A stretch of 64,000 nucleotides of DNA from Vibrio splendidus (GCF_003345295.1 NZ_CP031056.1:1736001-1800000); one strand, 5' to 3'; positions 45,081 to 57,680 are shown, numbered from the stretch's first letter. Notes: generated from the sequence alone by a model not told the origin. Numbers and translations: made by a program.

Positions 45081-46016
45081 ATGTTTAAATTAATGATCCA
45101 ATTCATTCAAGTAGCTAAGACTCAAAACGTCACCCAAGCCGCTAATAATCTCTGCTTAAGTCAACCGACATTAAGTCATAACATGCAGAAGTTAGAGGAG
45201 AAACTAGGCAGCAAGTTGTTTAATCGTAACTCAAAAGGGATCACCCTAACCTCTAGTGGCGAGTTACTTTACGAACAAGCAAAAATGATGCAAAACCTCT
45301 ATGAAAACACCCTTAATAAATTAGAGAAGAATAAGCTCCGACATCAAACCGAACTTAAAATTGGTTGTGGAGATGCATGGTGGCATTTGTTTATTCGAGA
45401 CTGCGTACAAGGTTTTAGAGATTCTTATCCTCACAGCAATATCTCTGTTGACGTAGGGAATCACCTACAATTAATGAACTTATTGCTCAGCGACGAAATC
45501 AGTATCTTTGTTGGCCATGAAATACTCGGCCTAGCACAATATGAAGACATACTGTTCCATCCCCTTTTTCAATGCAGTGAAGAAGTCTATGTAAGAAAAG
45601 GTCATCCTTTGCTTGAAATAACCTGTAGCAACGAAGATATTGCTCGCTTTCCATCGGTTGATTTAGGCGCGGCAAAAAAACGATTTTCACATTTAGTTCA
45701 ACAACAGAGTGAAGAATTAACAACCTTTCAAAAACGTCACTATTTACAAGAAAAGGTTATCTACAATACGAACTCACTGTTAACAGCAATTGATTTACTG
45801 CAAAACAGTGATGCTATTTTGCCTTACCCAATGAACATGAGATCTTATTTCAATACCCTTGATATTGTCCCACTTAAAATGAAAGAGTGCTTTAGTAACG
45901 CGACGATTGGCGCGTATCTGCACAAAGATAAATTGCAAAATAAACAAAGTATTGATCTATTGGAACAATTCAAGGCATTAATTAAAAATAACCCTCAAAT
46001 CAATGGTGGAGTTTAA
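45081..46016 (+). CDS. LysR-family transcriptional regulator
   Basis: 311 residues, standard LTTR size. The amino-terminal winged helix-turn-helix is typical: FIQVAKTQNVTQAANNLCLSQPTLSHNMQKLEEKLGSKLFNRNSKGITLT spans residues 7-56 (quoted here as the span with key elements AAN, LSQPTLS and LF-R). A long linker helix and an effector domain follow. It is last in the alpha-glucan cluster and on the same strand, so it is the likely local regulator. A repressor or activator role cannot be told. Its start codon is preceded by a hairpin that hides the ribosome site. Confidence 0.88.
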   Translation: MFKLMIQFIQVAKTQNVTQAANNLCLSQPTLSHNMQKLEEKLGSKLFNRNSKGITLTSSGELLYEQAKMMQNLYENTLNKLEKNKLRHQTELKIGCGDAWWHLFIRDCVQGFRDSYPHSNISVDVGNHLQLMNLLLSDEISIFVGHEILGLAQYEDILFHPLFQCSEEVYVRKGHPLLEITCSNEDIARFPSVDLGAAKKRFSHLVQQQSEELTTFQKRHYLQEKVIYNTNSLLTAIDLLQNSDAILPYPMNMRSYFNTLDIVPLKMKECFSNATIGAYLHKDKLQNKQSIDLLEQFKALIKNNPQINGGV

Positions 46017-46379
46017 ATTTGCTCTTCATCCTTAAGACATTGTTGATCAAATCAGCCTAGAGACAAAGCCACACAGTATATAGCTAGCTTCTAACTAGCA
46101 TATCTAGATCTATAACTTTGTTTATAGGGTTGACACTCGCTATGATTTAACTCACTTGAGCGTTCGTTATAACAAAACTGGACTTTCCACTCTGCTATTT
46201 TACCATTATTAAGGTATTTCACAGCTTAGTTTCTTAGATGACTATCTCCCAAAAATACTGCATTTACGAGGCACAACCTTTTTCAGAGTATCTGTCGATA
46301 TCGTATACACCAACAACTCAATACCTTCATAAAGAAAGATGCTGATTCTCCTTCTGGCGAGCGACGCCTTGTCGAGAGC

Positions 46380-47015
46380 CGATGTATATAACTACATCGT
46401 TAAGCATTTTGATAAACACTATCATCCTAACCCTACCTTTTAACTACTTGAGCACATGGAATTGTCGTGAATAAGTTCTCGTTCAATACATCCAAACAAT
46501 CACAGTAAATCCACGACGATTTAAAAATTCCAAATAGAAACGCTCCTTAAGATCCCTGCGCATATCCACTTAAAAAAGTACTTGTTTGGTTTCAAGAGGA
46601 AGCTAGATTGGGTCAACGTAATACCACAACCAAGATTTGGGCTGAATGAGGAACTCGACCTAAAGCTGTTCAAAAGTAACATGGGAGCAATGACGAAGCA
46701 CGTTGATTTGCTCTCAACGGCAACACCTACTGGTAAACATTCCGTAGTTATCATGGATCAAGCGAACTGGCATCAAACACACTTAGCCAATCATTTTAAG
46801 AACATCACGATAATCCATATCCCGCCATATTCACCAGAATTAAACCCGATAGGGCAAGTTTGGCAATTGCTTCGTCAGTACAAGCAGCGAATAGGTGTTT
46901 TGAAAACTATAACGATATAGTTAGCTCAGTATGTAGTACTTGGAAAAGCTTTTGTGAAGATAAACGCTGAGTTCAATCTCTCAGCTTTAGATATTGGGCT
47001 CGATTGATAGGTTAA
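46380..47015 (+). pseudogene. Decayed IS630-family transposase
   Basis: Pieces in several frames assemble into an IS630-type transposase. An amino-terminal piece reads DVYNYIVKHFDKHYHPNPTF near 46381-46440. A 112-codon stretch at 46582-46920 holds two DDE residues in HSVVIMDQANWHQT and IPPYSPELNPIGQVWQLLRQ. A frameshifted tail reads NYNDIVSSVCSTWKSFCEDK, stop, then VQSLSFRYWARLIG, ending at 47015. Frameshifts and stops make it inactive. The region 46017-46380 before it contains nothing I recognise. Confidence 0.75.
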
Positions 47016-47041
47016 TTATTGGAATTACAACAACCCTACTA

Positions 47042-47155
47042 ACGAACCAAAATTTCATTGATTATAATGACATTATTTCCAAGGTTTGTTGCGCTTGGAA
47101 TAGATTTATTGATTACCAAGATCGCGTAACAAAACGTGCTAAAGAGATTGGATAG
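47042..47155 (+). pseudogene. Second IS630-family transposase tail fragment
   Basis: In frame to TAG at 47153-47155, DYNDIISKVCCAWNRFID followed by YQDRVTKRAKEIG parallels the tail of the preceding remnant (NYNDIVSSVCSTWKSF) but is clearly diverged from it. It is therefore the end of a different IS630 element, of which only this carboxyl tail remains. Confidence 0.65.
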
Positions 47156-47236
47156 ACCTGAGCAGTTAATTTTCCGGATTGGTATAAGACATAGTTAGGA
47201 CAATGAATACTTGTTTTGTACACTTTTTAGACGAAA

Positions 47237-47266
47237 AAAAGCCCGCTGATTTCTCAGCGGGCTTTT
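47237..47266 (-). terminator. Terminator of the rrn operon
   Basis: Perfect arms AAAAGCCCGCTGA / TCAGCGGGCTTTT with a TTTC loop. It lies just past the 3' end of tRNA-Ser on the minus strand. Confidence 0.9.
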
Positions 47267-47272
47267 CAATGG

Positions 47273-47363
47273 TGGTGGAGGGATAGGGATTTGAACCCTA
47301 GAACCGCTATTAACGGTTGCCGGTTTTCAAGACCGGTGCTTTCGACCACTCAGCCATCCCTCC
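47273..47363 (-). tRNA. tRNA-Ser(UGA)
   Basis: 91 nt with encoded CCA and a long variable arm, as expected for serine. Acceptor stem GGAGGGA / TCCCTCC, anticodon TGA in the loop CTTGAAA. It is distal to 5S in the rrn operon and shares the operon's terminator. Confidence 0.95.
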
Positions 47364-47434
47364 AACAAATTGTCATCAACAGATTAGTGCACTGTAGATG
47401 TTGTTACATGTATACACAGGTAACGATATTTAAA

Positions 47435-47552
47435 GCCTGGCGATGTCCTACTCTCACATGGGGAAACCCCACACTACCATCGGCGCTATTGTGTTTCACT
47501 TCTGAGTTCGGCATGGAATCAGGTGGGTCCACAATGCTATGGTCGCCAAGCA
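47435..47552 (-). rRNA. rrf: 5S ribosomal RNA
   Basis: About 118 nt. Read on the minus strand it begins TGCTTGGCGACCATAGCA and ends in CATCGCCAGGC, with the usual CCGAACTCAGAAGTGAAAC core. The ends pair as helix I. Confidence 0.95.
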
Positions 47553-47684
47553 AATTTTGCTTTTACTTTCAGTTTTTTAAAAACTGAAGGCAAAATAATC
47601 TGGAAAGCTAATCTAAAAGTTATTTCTCTTCAAACTCATTCAAGGTCTGGTATATCTGAGTCCACAAAACCCCTTGGGTGTTGT

Positions 47685-50578
<2,894 letters not shown>

Positions 50579-50904
50579 ATACAACCCGAAAGGGTTTCTA
50601 TTTGCTTTCACTTTAAAAAGTGAAGACAAATAAGCGTATGGCAACTAACCAAGGTTTTTGGTTGTCATCAAGAAGGGTTAATTCTTGATAACTGTTTGCC
50701 GGACTCAATTTACTTCTTGTTTCCACTTTTTAATAAAAAGTAGAATCAAAAAATGAACAATCATTTCTGATCATTCGAATACAAGACACTTGAATGTGTT
50801 TGTTGTGTTTATGCCGTTCTTATTAAATAAGAGCAGATAAACATTGAGAACTTTTAAATTTGATTTAAATAACTTCGTTATTCAAATCAGTCAGCTTTCC
50901 AAAT

Positions 50905-50916
50905 TGTTAAAGAGCA
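50905..50916 (-). promoter_or_regulatory. boxA antitermination site in the 16S-23S spacer
   Basis: Minus-strand TGCTCTTTAACA is the canonical NusB/NusE boxA. The 417-bp stretch between 23S and the nearest tRNA otherwise holds only processing and spacer sequence. Confidence 0.8.
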
Positions 50917-50996
50917 AGAGTTTTTCGAGTTTTAAACTTTCAAAACCATTTTTAAAAACTCTCATTAGACTGTTGTCATCAAAGAATGTTTAAAGA

Positions 50997-51072
50997 TGGT
51001 GGGCGATACCGGGCTCGAACCAGTGACCCCCTGCTTGTAAGGCAGGTGCTCTCCCAACTGAGCTAATCGCCC
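50997..51072 (-). tRNA. tRNA-Val(UAC), 23S-proximal copy
   Basis: 76 nt including CCA; acceptor GGGCGAT / ATCGCCC, anticodon TAC in the loop CTTACAA. Identical to the second Val copy at 51239-51314. Confidence 0.96.
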
Positions 51073-51137
51073 ATGATAGTTCTTTTGTCTTCACTTTCAA
51101 AAAGTGAAAATAAAAGCCATTCTTCATGGAGAAAGAA

Positions 51138-51213
51138 TGGTGGAGCTATGCGGGATCGAACCGCAGACCTCCTGCGTGCAAGGCAGGCGCTCTCCCAGCT
51201 GAGCTATAGCCCC
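51138..51213 (-). tRNA. tRNA-Ala(UGC)
   Basis: 76 nt including CCA; begins GGGGCTATAGCTCAGCTGGG, anticodon TGC in the loop CTTGCAC. It lies between the two tRNA-Val copies. Confidence 0.95.
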
Positions 51214-51238
51214 ATATTTTTATTTCCTTGGGAGGAAA

Positions 51239-51314
51239 TGGTGGGCGATACCGGGCTCGAACCAGTGACCCCCTGCTTGTAAGGCAGGTGCTCTCCCAAC
51301 TGAGCTAATCGCCC
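51239..51314 (-). tRNA. tRNA-Val(UAC), second copy
   Basis: 76 nt, identical in sequence to the copy at 50997-51072. Its flanking spacers on both sides are near-identical (tttatttccttgggaggaaa), suggesting it arose by unequal recombination. Confidence 0.96.
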
Positions 51315-51340
51315 CAAATTTTTATTTCCTTGGGAGGAAA

Positions 51341-51416
51341 TGGTGGGTCGTGCAGGATTCGAACCTGCGACCAATTGATTAAAAGTCAACTGCTCTACCA
51401 ACTGAGCTAACGACCC
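51341..51416 (-). tRNA. tRNA-Lys(UUU)
   Basis: 76 nt including CCA; begins GGGTCGTTAGCTCAGTTGG, anticodon TTT in the loop CTTTTAA. Confidence 0.96.
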
Positions 51417-51436
51417 TTTTTACTTCTTGAAGGAAG

Positions 51437-51512
51437 TGGTATCCCGTAGGGGAGTCGAACCCCTGTTACCGCCGTGAAAGGGCGGTGTCCTAGGCCTCTA
51501 GACGAACGGGAC
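51437..51512 (-). tRNA. tRNA-Glu(UUC)
   Basis: 76 nt including CCA; begins GTCCCGTTCGTCTAGAGGCC, anticodon TTC in the loop CTTTCAC. It is the first tRNA after 16S. Confidence 0.96.
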
Positions 51513-51635
51513 ACTGCAATTTATCTCTACTTTAAAAAGTAGAAACAAACTTTGAAGAACCTTGGGAGTTCTTCTTCTCTTTGCTTTTCTAAACCTAATC
51601 AATCTGTGTGGACACTCATCGTGACTATCTTCGTA

Positions 51636-53190
<1,555 letters not shown>

Positions 53191-53454
53191 AAGATTTTGT
53201 CGGCTCAATGAATACTGACTTCAAAACTACAAAAAGTAATTCTAAAGCTATTATCTTTCCAACAGAAAGATAATGAATTGACTGTGCCAAATACTTTCTT
53301 TCTACAAGAGAAAGTAGTTATTCGTATTGGTCACTCAGTTCATTGAAACCAAAGTTGATTCCGAGGAATCTGTTTTACTTCTCTTTATAAAAAGGGAAGA
53401 TAAAACGTTTTGATATTCATCAACGAGTGCCCACACAGATTGATAGGTTTAAAT

Positions 53455-53466
53455 TGTTAAAGAGCT
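53455..53466 (-). promoter_or_regulatory. boxA antitermination site in the rrn leader
   Basis: Minus-strand AGCTCTTTAACA, one base from the canonical boxA, about 265 bp upstream of the mature 16S 5' end. Confidence 0.75.
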
Positions 53467-53633
53467 TTGCTTATCGAAACTTTCTTTTTACAAAGAAACC
53501 CTTGAAAGCGGACGTGAATTCTAGCGATTTAATCTTAAGTGTCAAACACTTTTTAAAATTAATTTCTTTCGAACTTTCCGTCTTACTGATTACCGCTGAA
53601 GCCTTGTGGCGTCTGCCGTGTCAGTGAGGCGGC

Positions 53634-53661
53634 ATTATAGAGATCATCGTAAACATGGCAA
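53634..53661 (-). promoter_or_regulatory. rrn operon promoter
   Basis: Minus strand: -35 TTGCCA (complement of 53656-53661), 16-bp spacer, -10 TATAAT (complement of 53634-53639), a GC-rich discriminator (GCCGCC) after it and an A/T-rich UP-element-like tract upstream (53665-53690). These are the features of a stringently controlled rRNA promoter. Confidence 0.8.
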
Positions 53662-53762
53662 CCCATTTTTTGATAAAAATTCAAAAAAGTTGCTTAAGCG
53701 TCTACTTTTACGTCAAAACCCTCTTTCATAGGCCAAAGTTAATACAATCAAGAGCATATAAC

Positions 53763-54287
53763 TTAGAATTTTGCGACTAGATCTTTCGAGAATGCCTCTA
53801 TATCCAGTTCGATACTCCACTTTTCACTTAGCTCCACTATGTTATCTAGCGATTGCTGAACCGTTTTTATCGTCAATGTATTATTATCTAGGTCGTATAC
53901 CTGTTTTTGCGTAGTGTAATAGAAGTAAAGGATCGTTAATGCTTGTCGATCGCCTTGCTCAGCTTTTGGTTGAATACGTTTAAGCTTACGATAGATTTGA
54001 TTGTGAACTTGTTTAAGGTTCCACACATAAAGTGCTTCTTTAAAGTAATCATGCCCCTTCACACGACTCGCAATAAACCCATTCAAGGCGACTGATAAAA
54101 TCACCCCGAGTACATTCAAATGGAAATTACCTGTCGCTTCCCCAGTAACGGATCCAGCTGAACCAAAAAGTTCAATCAGAATGCTACCGAATACGATAGC
54201 AAACAAGGCGAGTGACCCAACCAATGAAACCAACAGCAGGTTCATCTTCTTTCTATATTCTTCTTTATTAATCTTCTGTAACTTCAT
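53763..54287 (-). CDS. DUF3087-family membrane protein
   Basis: 174 residues. Two transmembrane helices (about 15-38 and 52-75) are followed by a cytosolic helical region with YVWNLKQVHNQIYRKLKRIQ and then LTILYFYYTTQKQVYDLDNNTLT, typical of DUF3087. Function unknown. AAGGAAG lies upstream of the ATG; a MITE-like repeat begins only 20 bp upstream of the start codon. A decayed relative is at 34611-34960. Confidence 0.82.
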   Translation of the reverse strand: MKLQKINKEEYRKKMNLLLVSLVGSLALFAIVFGSILIELFGSAGSVTGEATGNFHLNVLGVILSVALNGFIASRVKGHDYFKEALYVWNLKQVHNQIYRKLKRIQPKAEQGDRQALTILYFYYTTQKQVYDLDNNTLTIKTVQQSLDNIVELSEKWSIELDIEAFSKDLVAKF

Positions 54288-54307
54288 CGACTACTTCCTT
54301 ATATATA

Positions 54308-54482
54308 ATACCAATCGTAGTAAATAACTGTTCATCCTAGCTGGTTAAAACGCTCAATAACTGCGTTAGAAATTTTGATTGTAGAATAACTACTTATCGA
54401 AACTCTTTGTCGAATAGAGCCGCCTTGTTTTCAAGCCTTTTTCCTGCACTATTTATGATCACTTACTTACTGTGATTGGTAT
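54308..54482. repeat. MITE-like repeat, copy A (about 175 bp)
   Basis: Terminal inverted repeats ATACCAATCGTAGTAAATAA and the complement of TTACTGTGATTGGTAT, with TA-rich flanks. The interior is largely shared, in reverse orientation, with copy B at 63067-63228, including CTAGCTGGTTAAAA and AGAATAACTACTTATCGA. It encodes no protein. Copy A has an extra short segment (near 54403-54420) absent from B. Confidence 0.8.
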
Positions 54483-54721
54483 AAGTCACCTAATAATTTG
54501 CGCATACTATCTATGTAAACCTTGGTTCGCTTCAACCTTTACCATCTTGTAATGTGGTCATTCTCTATTTAATACGTAGAGTTCTTCTGATCAGTACTAT
54601 ACATAACTCCATTTGACTTCATTAATAGAAAAGAGTTACATACCGCCATAAATTTGGTTATTCATCAATTCATGTTGATAAAGTCTGTTTCGCTTTATCA
54701 CATACTGACAAGGTACATTCC

Positions 54722-55321
54722 ATGCGTTCATTTGTATTACGCGCTCGCGCAGCCCCTACAGAGAGCAAACTTATCTTAGAAGGTGTTGGACAAGACGCTC
54801 ATACCGAGATTCTGGCTCATACTCTGATGAACACGATCTTCGTTGCTCAATCTCACCGTGAGAATGTCACCGTGCACCTTGTGCTAGAGAGTACTAAAGA
54901 CTTTTCACGTACCATTACATTCGATTCAAATGAAATCACCAACATTGGTGGCTTTCATGAATCTGCACTGTTATCTGCGGTAGTAAGAGCGGTTGACGCT
55001 TCTCAAGGCATGACAAAAGAACAGACACGTCAGGTTGAAGCTGGCATCACTGTTCGTACAATGAGCTTTGAAAAATTGGTTAAAGAACTGGCTGAAGACC
55101 ATCAGCTGTACATGATGGATAAGAAAGGCGACTTTATCCGTGATGCAGAGATTGCGGAAAACCCATGTTTCCTTCTAACTGACCATATCCCTATGCCGAA
55201 GAAAAGCTACAATAGCTTGAAGCGTTTAGGGACAGAGAAAATCAGCTTGGGTCCAAACATGCTGTTTGCTTCTCAGTGCGTTGTGTTGATCAACAATGAG
55301 CTTGATATTCGCGGTTTCTAA
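54722..55321 (+). CDS. trmY: tRNA (pseudouridine-54-N1)-methyltransferase-like protein TrmY
   Basis: 199 residues, matching the TrmY/UPF0217 (DUF358) family in length. The amino end MRSFVLRARAAPTE and the SPOUT-fold carboxyl part with FLLTDHIPMP and LGPNMLFASQCVVLINNELD, which contribute to the knotted SAM site, are diagnostic. The archaeal enzyme methylates pseudouridine 54 of tRNA; bacterial homologues occur in Vibrio, but whether they modify the same base is less certain. A MITE and an AT-rich gap without other genes lie upstream (54288-54721). Confidence 0.83.
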   Translation: MRSFVLRARAAPTESKLILEGVGQDAHTEILAHTLMNTIFVAQSHRENVTVHLVLESTKDFSRTITFDSNEITNIGGFHESALLSAVVRAVDASQGMTKEQTRQVEAGITVRTMSFEKLVKELAEDHQLYMMDKKGDFIRDAEIAENPCFLLTDHIPMPKKSYNSLKRLGTEKISLGPNMLFASQCVVLINNELDIRGF

Positions 55322-55345
55322 TCTCCGAATTAATAGTCTCAACGC

Positions 55346-55376
55346 AAAAAGAGCTCAACTATGTGAGCTCTTTTTT
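55346..55376 (+). terminator. Terminator of trmY
   Basis: Arms AAAAAGAGCTCA / TGAGCTCTTTTT with a 6-nt loop and T run, usable in both directions. Confidence 0.85.
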
Positions 55377-55424
55377 ATTATCGATGTCTTGTTATCAATG
55401 GTGTTATCTCGTAATCAGAACTGA

Positions 55425-56525
55425 TTAACCAAAGATAAAGCTGTATAAGAAACCTGCACCCATCGCCATGCTTAGGATAACGAATAGGAATGCTGCAATC
55501 ATTTGATTCTTAAAGATTGATTTAAGCAGGATAACTTCCGTTAAACTTGCGCCTGCACTACCAATGATCAATGCCATTACTGAACCCAACGCCATACCTT
55601 TTTGTACTAAAGCTGCACTTAGTGGGATTACCGCTTCAGCACGAATGTACAGTGGAATACCAATCACGGCTGCTACTGGAATCGCATACCACATACCTTC
55701 ACCAGCGTACTGTGCAATGAGGTCTGTAGGAATGAAGCCGTAGATGAATGAACCAATCGCGATACCCATCATTAGATAAGGGAATACTTGTTTGAAGTCT
55801 TTCCAAGTTGAGAACCAAATTCTCATCCAACGGCTAGGTTCTTTCTTCTCTACGATTTCAGCCGTCGCGCTTCCATCCGTTGAGCAGCATGACACAGTCA
55901 CTTGTGGTTCATCTTTTTTCGAATCGCAGCAAGATGTCTCTTTTGCCATTACAGGTGCAGGCTCACCACATGCACTTGTACCACATGAAGATTCCGCTTT
56001 AGCAGGTACTGCTTTCTTAGGGGCAGAGTCATCACAGCTAGTCCCACAGCTTGAAGAAGAACTTGTCGATTCATACGCTTCAGGTTTTACGTAACGCTCA
56101 AAGCCAAGCTTCTCAAGTGCGTAACCTGCGACTACCGATACCGTCATTGCTACTAAGAAGTAGAACACAGCCACTTGCCAGCCGAACGTAATCACGAACA
56201 AGCCAATGATCACCGGGTTCAAGAGTGGGCTACCGAATAGGAACACCATCATTGGACCAAAACCTGCTCTTGCACGCAGTAATCCTTTTAGGAAAGGAAT
56301 CGTCGAACATGAACAGAAAGGCGTAATCGCACCCAATAGTGCAGCAACCACATAGCCCTTACCGTTACGTGAGCTCAAGATAGATTGAATCTTTTCTGGC
56401 GTAAGAAACTCTTGTAGAATCCCAACAATATAGCTGATCGCCAAAAAAAGGATGATTAGCTCTACTGCTAAGAAAGCGAACATATCAAGTGCGTCTTTTA
56501 GCATTGTTAACATTTCATTGCTCAT
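55425..56525 (-). CDS. ArsP/DUF318-type metal permease with Cys-rich loop (SO_0444-like)
   Basis: 366 residues. Two four-helix halves flank a central cytosolic loop (about 155-235) very rich in Cys: SSSSCGTSCDD, SSCGTSACGE, TSCCDSK and VSCCSTDG. The first half carries the conserved FCSCSTIPF at 70-78 and the second IRAEAVIPLSAALV. Members export organoarsenicals or, in the SO_0444 group, copper/zinc. The loop probably binds thiophilic metal ions. It is divergent from arsR-sigZ over palindromic operators, so it is metal-controlled. The metal is undetermined. Confidence 0.85.
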   Translation of the reverse strand: MSNEMLTMLKDALDMFAFLAVELIILFLAISYIVGILQEFLTPEKIQSILSSRNGKGYVVAALLGAITPFCSCSTIPFLKGLLRARAGFGPMMVFLFGSPLLNPVIIGLFVITFGWQVAVFYFLVAMTVSVVAGYALEKLGFERYVKPEAYESTSSSSSCGTSCDDSAPKKAVPAKAESSCGTSACGEPAPVMAKETSCCDSKKDEPQVTVSCCSTDGSATAEIVEKKEPSRWMRIWFSTWKDFKQVFPYLMMGIAIGSFIYGFIPTDLIAQYAGEGMWYAIPVAAVIGIPLYIRAEAVIPLSAALVQKGMALGSVMALIIGSAGASLTEVILLKSIFKNQMIAAFLFVILSMAMGAGFLYSFIFG

Positions 56526-56631
56526 AATAACTCCAAACTGGATTTAAGGCGGGACTCTATGAGGAAAGTAACCAACCTTTAATTTCGAATATTCTCGAAT
56601 TATAGAAATATTTCGTAACAGATCAAGATTT

Positions 56632-56651
56632 ATTTCGATAAAAATCGAATT
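56632..56651. promoter_or_regulatory. ArsR-type operator, upstream copy
   Basis: ATTTCGAT-aaaa-ATCGAATT inverted repeat in the intergenic region between the permease and arsR. A further, looser related sequence lies at 56583-56615. Confidence 0.55.
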
Positions 56652-56718
56652 GATTTTTAAAAGGAAGAATTTTCAATAAGTTATAGAATCACTATTTTTA
56701 CATTTGTATTCGGACTAC

Positions 56719-56738
56719 ATTTCGACTAATATCGAAAT
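56719..56738. promoter_or_regulatory. ArsR-type operator, arsR-proximal copy
   Basis: ATTTCGA-ctaata-TCGAAAT inverted repeat 20 bp before the arsR ATG, positioned for autoregulation. Confidence 0.6.
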
Positions 56739-56757
56739 TAAATCTTGAGGAGTTAAT

Positions 56758-57054
56758 ATGAACTTAGAAGTCGTTGCGAAAGCACTTAAAGAGTTGGGTC
56801 ACCCTATTCGCCTAACTATTTATAAGAGTGTCGTTAAAGCTGGCTACCAAGGCATTGCGGTTGGCGGCCTACAAGAAGAGCTCGGAATTCCGGGGTCTAC
56901 CCTTTCTCACCACATATCAAGCTTGGCATCGGCAGGACTAATCAGCCAAAGACGAGAAGGAAGAACGTTATTCTGCGTGGCGGAGTATGAATGTCTAGAA
57001 GGCGTGATTGATTTCTTACAAGACGAGTGTTGCGTAAATGAACAGTGCAACTAA
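56758..57054 (+). CDS. ArsR-family metalloregulator
   Basis: 98 residues. The winged helix-turn-helix is clear: LKELGHPIRLTIYKSVVKAG, LQEELGIPGSTLSHHISSL (recognition helix near 46-62) and REGRTLFCVAEY as the wing. The carboxyl tail DECCVNEQCN has three Cys, suited to As(III), Sb(III) or another soft metal; the classical ELCVCDL motif of the alpha-3 site is missing. It has TTGAGGAG upstream and overlaps the next gene by 17 bases. It probably represses the divergent permease and its own sigZ operon. Confidence 0.88.
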   Translation: MNLEVVAKALKELGHPIRLTIYKSVVKAGYQGIAVGGLQEELGIPGSTLSHHISSLASAGLISQRREGRTLFCVAEYECLEGVIDFLQDECCVNEQCN

Positions 57055-57652
57055 TGCACCTTTGAACGGAGCACCTTTGAATAGGGCATCTTTGGACTTA
57101 GAACAGGTTTGGGCTGAGTATCAGCAAGCGCTAAAGTCATTCTTGCATTCTAAGGTCAGCAACACCGCCGATGTAGACGACTTGCTTCAAGAGATTTTGA
57201 TTAAGACTTATCAAAACCTAGACAAAGTCCAAGATACAAGCAGCGTAAAATCGTGGCTATTCCAATTAGCCAATCACACGATCATCGACTTTTACCGTAA
57301 GCATGCTAGACAACAACGTGACAGCCAAATTGATGCTGAAGATCTATGGTTCACCGATTTAGACCATAACTCCGAGTTCAAACAGAAGCTTTCATTATGT
57401 ATTGAACCCTTTATTCAGGCGCTACCTGAACAAAGTTCATCATTACTGCTTGCTGTCGACATAAAAGGCCAAAGCCAAAAAGAGATCGCAGAGGCTCAAA
57501 ACATCAGCTACTCGACCGTTAAGTCTCGTGTTCAGAAAAGTCGCGGGGATCTTAAAAACCTGTTTGAAGAGTGTTGTAACCTGTCACTTGATCAACAAGG
57601 CAATGTGATTGACTGCGAGCTCAAGCCAGACAACGATTGCAGCAACTGCTAA
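57038..57652 (+). CDS. sigZ: ECF-type RNA polymerase sigma factor SigZ
   Basis: 204 residues; the first codons overlap arsR in another frame. Sigma region 2 is visible in DVDDLLQEILIKTYQNLDKV and SVKSWLFQLANHTIIDFYRK, and region 4 in IKGQSQKEIAEAQNISYSTVKSRV. A carboxyl extension with ECCNLS, VIDCEL and DNDCSNC carries five Cys, typical of the SigZ group, and may sense thiol-reactive stress. No anti-sigma gene is adjacent; translational coupling with arsR suggests joint control by metal. Its target promoters are unknown. Confidence 0.9.
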   Translation: MNSATNAPLNGAPLNRASLDLEQVWAEYQQALKSFLHSKVSNTADVDDLLQEILIKTYQNLDKVQDTSSVKSWLFQLANHTIIDFYRKHARQQRDSQIDAEDLWFTDLDHNSEFKQKLSLCIEPFIQALPEQSSSLLLAVDIKGQSQKEIAEAQNISYSTVKSRVQKSRGDLKNLFEECCNLSLDQQGNVIDCELKPDNDCSNC

Positions 57653-57680
57653 TGGCTACATCGAAATAGTTATTGAAATG

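Noticed and set aside
47172..47184. Sequence ggattggtataag next to the IS630 tail, like a MITE end
   Set aside because: The preceding 15-20 bases do not continue the repeat; too short to call.
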